From: a bacterium
GTDB taxonomy: Bacteria; Bacillota_I; Bacilli_A; Acholeplasmatales; Acholeplasmataceae
DNA: 7,625 nt
Assembly: GCA_018623895.1 (NCBI GenBank)
Contig: JAAZUY010000025.1
Location: forward strand, 1 to 7,625
Direction of reading: 5' to 3'
Position numbers and translations under genes: made by a program. This document shows, piece after piece, positions 1 through 5,873 of the stretch. The stretch's first letter is position 1, and each line of letters starts with the position of its first letter. Below the pieces are notes generated by a model that was given only the letters and a program-made list of their open reading frames with translations, did no database searches and was not told the origin of the DNA.

Positions 1-676
1 AAAAGAATGCTGTTTTGTCGGAAATCCTTGCAGCTTGCTGCATATTATGTGTAACAATTACAATAGAGTATTCTCTTTTAAGATCTAAAATTAAATCTTC
101 AATTTTTTGAGTTGCAACAGGATCAAGTGCACTTGTGGGTTCATCCATTAAAATAACTTGAGGTTCCATCGCAATTGTTCTCGCAATGCAAAGCCTCTGT
201 TTTTGTCCTCCTGATAAGCTCATTGCTGATTTTTTAAGTCTATCTGAAACTTCATTCCATAAAGCTGCTTTTTTTAATGAATTAACTACAATATCATCTA
301 AGACTTTTTTGTCTTTTATACCCTGACATCTTGGCCCATAGGCAACATTATCATAAATACTCATGGGGAAAGGATTAGGTTTTTGAAAAACCATCCCGAC
401 TTTTGATCTTAATTCTATAACATCAAAATCTTTAGAGTAAATATTTTTACCTTCATAAAAAATATCTCCATTTAATTTACAGCTAGCTATTAAATCATTC
501 ATTCGATTTAATATTCGAATAAACGTTGATTTTCCACAACCAGAAGGTCCTATAAAAGCTGTTACTTCATTACTATTAATATTCATTGTTATATTTTTTA
601 TTGCTTGAAATTCATCATAAAATAAGTTAACATTTTTTAACTCAAATATTTTATTGTTTTTTTGTTTTTTTTCCAT
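1..676 (-). CDS. pstB: Phosphate ABC transporter ATP-binding protein PstB (3' end cut by window)
   Basis: This is the cytoplasmic ATPase that powers phosphate import through the PstC-PstA channel. The 225 visible residues hold the full set of ABC motifs: Walker A GPSGCGKST (43-51), the Q-loop in VFQKPNPFP (Q98), signature LSGGQ (154-158), Walker B VILMDEP (174-180), D-loop SALDP (182-186) and H-loop THNMQQA (H210). The strings NRMNDLI after Walker A and MQQAARISD after the H-loop are typical of PstB rather than other ABC ATPases. PstB is usually about 250 residues, so only some 25-30 residues are missing beyond base 1. The ATG start is supported by GGAG 9 nt upstream. It is the last visible gene of the pst operon, 5 nt after pstA. 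phoU, which often follows, would be outside the window. The signature is followed by KQR where QQR is commoner, a minor change. Confidence 0.97.
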   Translation of the reverse strand, partial: MEKKQKNNKIFELKNVNLFYDEFQAIKNITMNINSNEVTAFIGPSGCGKSTFIRILNRMNDLIASCKLNGDIFYEGKNIYSKDFDVIELRSKVGMVFQKPNPFPMSIYDNVAYGPRCQGIKDKKVLDDIVVNSLKKAALWNEVSDRLKKSAMSLSGGQKQRLCIARTIAMEPQVILMDEPTSALDPVATQKIEDLILDLKREYSIVIVTHNMQQAARISDKTAFF

Positions 677-681
677 ATAAA

Positions 682-1902
682 TTAACTCCAATTCATGTTT
701 CTTTGTAATCTACTTGCAACTATTTTTACAATGATATTTATTATAAATACTACAATTAATATAATTATGGCAATTGCAGAAGCTAATTGAAAATTTGGAG
801 CCTCTCCTCCCATTATAACCCAAATATGAACTGCTAACGTTGAACTTCTTTCTGTAACAATTACATTATCTTTAATTACAGCTCCAACTGCGAATATCAA
901 AGCGGCTGATTCACCCATGATTCTTCCTATTCCAAGTAAAATTCCTGTTAATATTCCAGGAGTTGCATTTGGCAAAACCACATTAAAAACAGTTTGAGTT
1001 TTATTTGCTCCTAATGCCAAAGATCCATTTCTAAGATCTCCTGGTATTACTTTTAATGCTTCTTCTGTTGATTTAATTATAGTTGGCAATAGAATGACAG
1101 CCATAGTTAATGAACCTGAAAGAATCGAACCTCCAGACGTATTAATCACTCTATTTAACAATGGAACGAATACTGCTGCCCCTAATAATCCGTAAATTAT
1201 TGACGGAACACCTGTTAGTACGTCGATTAAATTTCTAATTATGTCTGTAAATTTACTCTTAGAAGAAAACTCATTAAAGTAAATTGCAGTTGCTATTCCG
1301 ATTGGAACAGCCAAGATTAAAGTTAAAACAATTATTATTATTGTCGTGATGATTGATCCTCTGATTCCTCCTCCAACAAATTGAAAAGTCAAGTCATTAA
1401 TTTCTGTGGATGACTCAAAATTTGCAATCATACTCTCAGCACCATCAGTTAAAAATGAAAATTTTGAAAAATTATCAAATATTACTTTTTCTATCGATGA
1501 TTTCTTAGGTACTGAAATAATAATTGAATTTCCAAATTCATCCTCATTATTTTTATCTAATGCTGAATTAAATGGACTTTCCGGATGAATATAGTTAACT
1601 TCGATAATTTTATGTCCTTCTCTATCGATACTATTGATTAATCCAATACCCCATTTTTCAGAATAATATACTTCTTCATCTAAATCATTATCTAATTGAT
1701 AAATAGCTGGTCCTTCAGTTAAATATACGTTTGTATTTATCGTCGCTGAATCTCCTGTTATTGTGTCCCAACTTACTAATGAAAATCCAGTTATGAAAAC
1801 ATAAGTGATTATCAAACCTAAAATTAAGGTTCCAATAAAACCAACTGAGTAAACAATAACTGATGCAAGTTTATCAAATTTCTTCTTTTTAGAGTTATTC
1901 AT
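682..1902 (-). CDS. pstA: Phosphate ABC transporter permease PstA with large extracytoplasmic insertion
   Basis: This is one of the two membrane subunits of the phosphate importer. I start it at ATG 1902 (406 residues). A TTG at 1914 would add four residues but has no better ribosome binding site. ATG 1902 overlaps the pstC stop by 8 nt, which fits coupled translation. Helix 1 spans about residues 13-37. After an insertion, GGGIRGS (177-183) leads into the conserved permease core with AVPIGIATAIYF (198-209), GVPSIIYG (231-238), the ATPase-contacting loop around NGSLALGANKTQ (292-303) and GRIMGES (326-332). The last helix is about 374-396. PstA is usually near 280-300 residues; the excess is residues about 50-175, between helices 1 and 2 and therefore predicted to face outside. 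That part has WGIGL (84-88) and IIEVNYIHPESPFNSAL (99-115), loosely like a PDZ ligand-binding fold. Family assignment is firm; the role of the insertion is unknown. Confidence 0.95.
   Translation of the reverse strand: MNNSKKKKFDKLASVIVYSVGFIGTLILGLIITYVFITGFSLVSWDTITGDSATINTNVYLTEGPAIYQLDNDLDEEVYYSEKWGIGLINSIDREGHKIIEVNYIHPESPFNSALDKNNEDEFGNSIIISVPKKSSIEKVIFDNFSKFSFLTDGAESMIANFESSTEINDLTFQFVGGGIRGSIITTIIIIVLTLILAVPIGIATAIYFNEFSSKSKFTDIIRNLIDVLTGVPSIIYGLLGAAVFVPLLNRVINTSGGSILSGSLTMAVILLPTIIKSTEEALKVIPGDLRNGSLALGANKTQTVFNVVLPNATPGILTGILLGIGRIMGESAALIFAVGAVIKDNVIVTERSSTLAVHIWVIMGGEAPNFQLASAIAIIILIVVFIINIIVKIVASRLQRNMNWS
686..689 (-). promoter_or_regulatory. Ribosome binding site of pstB inside the end of pstA
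   Basis: GGAG on the minus strand lies within the last two sense codons of pstA (TGG AGT), 9 nt before the pstB ATG. Ribosomes finishing pstA therefore sit on the pstB initiation site, which suggests translational coupling of the second permease and the ATPase. This site fixes the pstB start. Confidence 0.7.
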
Positions 1903-2878
1903 CAAGATTACCAATTTTTTTCATTAAATATTTTAAAGTTATATTTGTAAAAAGTATAATGATCATTAAAACAAGTCCAACTGAGAACCTAATATCATAA
2001 TCAATCCCTGAAGTTTCTTTGATACCCAATAGCATTCTTGAAGTAAGTGTTGTGGTGGTTTCCAAAAGATTGATTGTTACTCCTTTGAAAGCATTCCCTG
2101 ATACCATCGATACAGCAGTAGCCTCACCTAATGCTCTACCCACTCCAAGAATAACTCCTGCAAAAATACCACTCTTTGCACTTAATAAGACAACTTTGAA
2201 ATACGTTTGCATAGGTGTAGCAGACAAAGCTAGAGAGCCTTCAACGATATCATTTTTTACTGCTCTTATGGAAGTTTCTGCAACTGCAGTTATTGTTGGT
2301 AAAGTCATCATAAATAAGACTAATACAGTTGAAAGCAAGGATAACCCTGCAGCAGTTTGAATATTAAAAAGTCCCCCTATCCAAGATACAATATTTGTTA
2401 TAACCCCTAGACCTATTACTCCATAAATAATGGATGGGATTGAAGCAAGCAGTTCTACAACAGTTCTTAAAAAATTTGATAATTTTTTGGGAGCAACTTT
2501 TGCAATTAACAATGCTGTCAAAACAGCGACTGGAACAGTTAAAATCATAGATAAAAAAACAGCAATAATTGTATTTACAATTGCATATCCAATTCCATAA
2601 TAGCTAGAGGCACCAACCGGACCTTCTAACCATTGATTGGCTAGGATAAATTCTATTGGGTTCACAGGTTCTAAGCTTACAACTCCGGTTACATTATTAA
2701 ATCCTTCATAACTTAATAAAAAAGGGGTTAGTCCTTTTAACCCTACAATTATAACGATTATTATGACAAATGAAGCTGAAAAAAGGCTAGCAAAACTAAA
2801 AAGAGAGACAAATAATTTATCAATTCTATTCTTTTTTCTTACGCTTTTTTTTGTTATATAACTTTGAACAAAACCCAT
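1895..2878 (-). CDS. pstC: Phosphate ABC transporter permease PstC
   Basis: This is the first membrane subunit of the phosphate importer and pairs with PstA to form the channel. The protein has 327 residues, a normal PstC length. Visible features are a basic cytoplasmic N-terminus (residues 10-21), helix 1 (about 26-48), an outward segment with PVNPIEFILANQW (71-83), YYGIGYAIVNT (93-103) entering the permease core, SIPSIIYG (146-153), the ATPase-contacting loop EGSLALSATPMQTYFKVVL (213-231), and GVGRALGEA (245-253), which is characteristic of PstC. The last helix is about 298-317. The ATG start has AAAGG 6 nt upstream. It follows pstS by 48 nt with no terminator seen, and its last codons overlap the pstA start. 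PstC rather than PstA is chosen from the GRALGEA string and from gene order, with PstA following directly. Confidence 0.95.
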   Translation of the reverse strand: MGFVQSYITKKSVRKKNRIDKLFVSLFSFASLFSASFVIIIVIIVGLKGLTPFLLSYEGFNNVTGVVSLEPVNPIEFILANQWLEGPVGASSYYGIGYAIVNTIIAVFLSMILTVPVAVLTALLIAKVAPKKLSNFLRTVVELLASIPSIIYGVIGLGVITNIVSWIGGLFNIQTAAGLSLLSTVLVLFMMTLPTITAVAETSIRAVKNDIVEGSLALSATPMQTYFKVVLLSAKSGIFAGVILGVGRALGEATAVSMVSGNAFKGVTINLLETTTTLTSRMLLGIKETSGIDYDIRFSVGLVLMIIILFTNITLKYLMKKIGNLDE

Positions 2879-2926
2879 TTTTTTCCTTTAGACCTATAAT
2901 AATTAAGAAGTATGATGATAAAATTA

Positions 2927-3907
2927 CTAAATCATTCTTTTTCTTAATCTGTAAGAAACTTCACTTGAAGTCATAAATTCAGACCAAGTAGTTTTAGTTC
3001 CTGAGTAAATAGCTTTTAAATCTGATGCACTAAGATCATTTACTGGATTTTCAAGATTAACTATTGCAACAATTGCATCTATTGCTACAACACCTGTTAC
3101 AAGTCCTGGTTCTGAATCTTTAAATTCTCTTGAAGCAAAACCTATCATTATTGATAATCCATCATCTACACCACTGTTTCCACCATTCAATCCTTTGTAT
3201 GCATTTGATGATCCTGTATGATTATGTTCTGGAGTAAAGTTTCCCGCTTTTGGTGCAAAATCTGCCGATAAAGCTTTCGCAACTTTTTCAACTGAATCTG
3301 AACCACCAAATTTTAAGGTAAGACTGCTATTATCTTCAGCAGTAATTGGATGATCACCTTTTAATGTATCCCAAGGTTGTCCTGATGTAACATCTACAAT
3401 TCCTCCAGCAGCTTTGATCGTTGCAAGACCTTCCGTTGAGCCCATGTAAGCTAGAAAAGCTTTTGATAATGCTTCATATTCATCTGCTAGTTCACCATAA
3501 ACGGAATAATCATCACGTAGCATATAATTGAAATTCCTAGCTAAACCATAATCTCCTGATAACACATTTGCTTCAGTAGGTTCAACACCTTCAAACATTA
3601 AACCTTTAAATAAGGATGGATTGAGTGTTGATAGCGAAACATAACCTATCGCATATAAATCTTCTTGTACTGCAGAAATAATCTCTGAGTTTCCTGCGAT
3701 AACAAAATCTTCAACTAATAATGAGTCATCTCCTGCAGCATCTTTGAAATCAATTTTACCCATAAAACCAGCACGAGTCCCACTTGAGGTATCTCTTGTG
3801 TAAACTGATATTTTTGAGCTCCCATCGAACATTGCTTCTGCTTCAGTAGTACATGCTGATAAAGTTAACCCGAGAAGTAAAACAAATATTGTGAATATTT
3901 TTTTCAA
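2927..3907 (-). CDS. pstS: Phosphate-binding lipoprotein PstS, halves in permuted order
   Basis: This is the membrane-anchored receptor that captures phosphate outside the cell and delivers it to PstC-PstA. The 326 residues begin with a lipoprotein signal: a KK start, a hydrophobic stretch, then lipobox LSAC with Cys19 as the lipidation site. The order of the two halves is reversed compared with classical PstS. Residues about 30-185 resemble the usual second half, with R38...S42-G43-T44 matching the Arg-x3-Ser-Gly-Thr phosphate-binding signature. Residues about 195-326 resemble the usual first half: GGSDSVEKVAKAL (201-213), a Gly-Ser-Ser (232-234), FASREFKD (257-264), VVAIDAIVAIVN (273-284) and AIYSGTKTTWSEF (299-311). 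Similarly ordered PstS proteins occur in Clostridia as I recall them, so this is likely a subfamily, not an assembly error. The start is TTG, chosen because a perfect AAGGAG lies 7 nt upstream and the signal peptide begins there. It opens the pst operon behind a Pho-box-like promoter. Confidence 0.9.
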   Translation of the reverse strand: MKKIFTIFVLLLGLTLSACTTEAEAMFDGSSKISVYTRDTSSGTRAGFMGKIDFKDAAGDDSLLVEDFVIAGNSEIISAVQEDLYAIGYVSLSTLNPSLFKGLMFEGVEPTEANVLSGDYGLARNFNYMLRDDYSVYGELADEYEALSKAFLAYMGSTEGLATIKAAGGIVDVTSGQPWDTLKGDHPITAEDNSSLTLKFGGSDSVEKVAKALSADFAPKAGNFTPEHNHTGSSNAYKGLNGGNSGVDDGLSIMIGFASREFKDSEPGLVTGVVAIDAIVAIVNLENPVNDLSASDLKAIYSGTKTTWSEFMTSSEVSYRLRKRMI

Positions 3908-3914
3908 AGTATTT

Positions 3915-3920
3915 CTCCTT
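3915..3920 (-). promoter_or_regulatory. Ribosome binding site fixing the TTG start of pstS
   Basis: AAGGAG on the minus strand ends 7 nt before TTG 3907. The strong match and ideal spacing support the rare TTG start. The next codons encode the KKIF start of the signal peptide, and no in-frame ATG gives a better lipoprotein signal. Confidence 0.85.
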
Positions 3921-3933
3921 CATTTTTGATTTA

Positions 3934-3962
3934 ATTATATTTGTTCAAATGTAAAGGTTCAA
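3934..3962 (-). promoter_or_regulatory. Predicted sigma-A-type promoter of the pst operon
   Basis: Reading the minus strand, TTGAAC (3962-3957) and a perfect TATAAT (3939-3934) are separated by 17 nt. The -10 is consensus and the -35 matches TTGACA at four of six positions, as expected for an activator-dependent promoter. Transcription would begin near 3927, leaving a leader of about 20 nt with the pstS ribosome binding site near its middle. Confidence 0.7.
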
Positions 3963-3988
3963 TACATCTTATGTAAAGTTTATGTAAA
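3949..3988 (-). promoter_or_regulatory. Pho-box-like array: three TTTACAT elements in 11-bp phase
   Basis: The minus-strand 7-mer TTTACAT occurs exactly three times, at 3988-3982, 3977-3971 and 3955-3949. Start-to-start distances are 11 and 22 bp, so all three lie on the same helix face with one degenerate position between. TTTACA fits the Bacillus PhoP half-site TT(A/C/T)ACA, and 11 bp is the repeat period of PhoP/PhoB sites. The array lies upstream of and within the -35/-10 spacer of the pst promoter, where a PhoP-type activator would bind. Activation at low phosphate by a PhoP/PhoR-like system is inferred; no regulator gene is in the window. Confidence 0.7.
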
Positions 3989-3989
3989 A

Positions 3990-5066
3990 TTATTTAACAA
4001 AAACATCATTAAATTGTTTGCTAACTTTAACAAATGTTGTAGATCTAGAAAGTTGCTTTAAATTCGCTGCCCCAACATACGTGCATGTTGATCGAATCCC
4101 TCCTAAAATATCGTTTATTGTGCCTTTTACTTTACCTTTGTATGGAATTCTTACAGTTCTTCCTTCGCTCGATCTATAATTAGCCACTCCGCCATGATGT
4201 TTATTCATTGCTGTTTCACTACTCATTCCGTAAAATTCAACAAAAAATGTACTTTCGTAAATTTTATTTTTATTTTTATCAACTTTATTTGTATCAACTA
4301 TTTCTTCTATGATTTTTCCTCCACCTTCATCGTGTCCAGCAAACATTCCACCCATCATAACAAAATCTGCACCAGCACCAAATGCTTTAGCAACATCTCC
4401 AGGATTTGTGCATCCACCATCAGAAATAATATGTGCACCTAATCCGTGTGCTGCATCCGCGCACTCAATAATTGCTGATAATTGAGGATAGCCAACACCC
4501 GTTTGAATTCTAGTTGTACATACTGATCCTGGTCCTATACCAACTTTGACTATATCTGCACCTCTCAAAATTAGTTCTTGAGTCATGTCTGCAGTAACTA
4601 CATTGCCGGCAATAATAACGTGTTTTGGATAAGCCTCTCTTACTTTTTGAACAAAGTTTCCAAAACTTTCGCTATATCCATTCGCCACATCAATACATAT
4701 AAATCGAATAGCAGGAAATTTTTCTAATATTTGATTTAATCTTTTGTAATCATTATCACTTGTTCCTGTTGATACAGCAAAATTATGAAAATTTAATTGA
4801 GTATTATATCCCTCAAAATCCTTGACATTATAACTTTTTACTAGACATGTAAATAATTTTTCTTTACCAAGCTCAATTGCCATTTCAAAACTACCTACTC
4901 CATCCATATTCGCAGCCATAATTGGGATTCCTGAATACCTATATTTGCTGTGTTTGAAAGTAAATTCTCTTGTAAGAATTACTTCTTTTCTAGAACTTAA
5001 TGCTGACCTTTTAGGTCTGAACAAAACATCTGAAAAATCTAATTTTTTATCTGCTTCAATTCTCAC
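3990..5066 (-). CDS. guaC: GMP reductase, E. coli/animal (GuaC1) type
   Basis: This cytoplasmic enzyme reduces GMP to IMP with NADPH and release of ammonia, linking guanine to adenine nucleotide salvage. The 358 residues align along their whole length with E. coli GuaC as I remember it (347 residues). Landmarks are LDFSDVLFRPKRS (9-21), AANMDGVGSF (51-60), STGTSD (99-104), CIDVANGYSE (124-133), GNVVT (154-158), the catalytic loop GIGPGSVCTTR (176-186) with Cys183, SDGGCTNPGDVAKAFG (215-230), YGMSSETAM (279-287), GGVANYRSSEGRTV (292-305) and ILGGIRSTCTYVGA (320-333). GPGSVCTTR with SSETAM separates it from IMP dehydrogenase and from the distinct B. subtilis-type GMP reductase. A Lys/Asn-rich stretch (about 258-272) is longer than in E. 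coli. The start is GTG, whose GTGA overlaps the stop of the upstream gene by 4 nt. It is the last gene of its unit, 82 nt before pstS. Confidence 0.95.
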   Translation of the reverse strand: MRIEADKKLDFSDVLFRPKRSALSSRKEVILTREFTFKHSKYRYSGIPIMAANMDGVGSFEMAIELGKEKLFTCLVKSYNVKDFEGYNTQLNFHNFAVSTGTSDNDYKRLNQILEKFPAIRFICIDVANGYSESFGNFVQKVREAYPKHVIIAGNVVTADMTQELILRGADIVKVGIGPGSVCTTRIQTGVGYPQLSAIIECADAAHGLGAHIISDGGCTNPGDVAKAFGAGADFVMMGGMFAGHDEGGGKIIEEIVDTNKVDKNKNKIYESTFFVEFYGMSSETAMNKHHGGVANYRSSEGRTVRIPYKGKVKGTINDILGGIRSTCTYVGAANLKQLSRSTTFVKVSKQFNDVFVK

Positions 5067-5866
5067 AAATCTTTCTCCTTAAAAATATTATTTACATTAA
5101 CTATGATATCACAAATACTTTCTATAACAATTTTGTACTTTTTAAGATTTTTATCAGAGACAATGTTCTTTTTTAAATTCCTCAAGTCTACATGTGTCAT
5201 AATCAAATCAATCTCAGCTTTTTTATTCTCAAAAAGCATACCACTAATTATTGTTTTGCTTTGATTTCTTAAATTGTCAAAAATATTTTTGATGTTTTTA
5301 TCAAGATTTCTATCAGTTAAAAATAATTGATATCCAGAATAATGATATTTAAAATCATATTCGATTTTTGGTTTCCCGGTAAGTAAAAATTGTGTTTTCA
5401 ACTCTTTTTTTATATTAATTTGAATTGATATTTTAAGCTCTTTATTCCCATTAATTTTTTCTTTCTGAAAGACAATTGATTCTAATTCATTTGACTTGAT
5501 TTTGATTATTGGTCTAGATTTTCTTTGAATGTTCTGTTCAAAATTATTTAGTACATCAATTTCAAATCCGTAATTAGTAATTTTATGATCGTTGAAAAAT
5601 CTTTTGAAAAAAATCTTTTTAAAAATCTCTGAAGACTTTTCTAAATACTTCTTTGTATTAACAATATATTTTTTTATCCCTAGAAATATTATGAATAAAA
5701 ATAGAATTTCAATAGTAAATAAAATTAATAAGTTCAACTTTAAAAACAATAATGTCAATGAGTATATTGTAAAGTTAATTAAAATTATAAAATAAATAAA
5801 TTTTAAATTAGGTTTTTTTATTTTTGAGAAGGATGCTTTATAAAGCTTTTTGTCGAGTTCGTACAT
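5063..5866 (-). CDS. Unrecognised membrane protein: N-terminal helix pair plus cytoplasmic domain
   Basis: I do not recognise this 267-residue protein. A Lys-rich N-terminus (residues 6-22) precedes two hydrophobic helices (about 23-41 and 45-63) joined by a very short turn, followed by KK (65-66). Both ends should therefore face the cytoplasm. The remaining 200 residues are soluble, very rich in Lys, Asn and Ile, with alternating beta-like stretches (about 118-175, including ELKISIQINIKKELK) and helical segments (185-205, 225-265). The distinctive patch is YHYSGYQLFLTD (174-185). There are two Cys or fewer and no metal or nucleotide motif. The ATG lies 7 nt after the phospholipase-like gene with no clear ribosome binding site, so translation probably depends on coupling. 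Its TGA stop is inside the GTGA start of guaC. The helix-pair-then-soluble-domain layout resembles some DUF3137 proteins, but I could not match that family's core. That it is a real gene is likely, because it fills the gap exactly and has coupled junctions. Confidence 0.8.
   Translation of the reverse strand: MYELDKKLYKASFSKIKKPNLKFIYFIILINFTIYSLTLLFLKLNLLILFTIEILFLFIIFLGIKKYIVNTKKYLEKSSEIFKKIFFKRFFNDHKITNYGFEIDVLNNFEQNIQRKSRPIIKIKSNELESIVFQKEKINGNKELKISIQINIKKELKTQFLLTGKPKIEYDFKYHYSGYQLFLTDRNLDKNIKNIFDNLRNQSKTIISGMLFENKKAEIDLIMTHVDLRNLKKNIVSDKNLKKYKIVIESICDIIVNVNNIFKEKDL
5075..5080 (-). promoter_or_regulatory. Ribosome binding site fixing the GTG start of guaC
   Basis: AAGGAG on the minus strand ends 8 nt before GTG 5066, inside the last codons of the upstream gene. 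The encoded start MRIEADKKLDF matches the usual beginning of E. coli-type GMP reductases, so the GTG is secure. Confidence 0.85.
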
Positions 5867-5873
5867 AATTATT

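Noticed and set aside
1903..1914. TTG start at 1914 for pstA, four residues longer.
   Set aside because: The ATG at 1902 sits in a typical stop/start overlap with pstC, and the TTG has no better ribosome binding site.
2019..2360. Plus-strand open frame opposite pstC (and similar ones opposite pstA, guaC and other genes).
   Set aside because: They lie antisense within well-supported genes, lack ribosome binding sites and encode no recognisable proteins.
2927..2970. Possible frameshift at the odd basic C-terminus of PstS.
   Set aside because: The other two frames give no PstS-like continuation, and the frame already ends near the expected boundary after TTWSEF, so the short tail is treated as real.
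3908..3989. Intrinsic terminator between guaC and pstS.
   Set aside because: No GC-containing stem-loop with a T-run was found; the gap is filled by the promoter and repeat elements.
5063..5066. TGA read as Trp (Mycoplasma code).
   Set aside because: All Trp codons checked are TGG, and TGA here sits in a classic GTGA stop/start overlap with a good guaC ribosome binding site.
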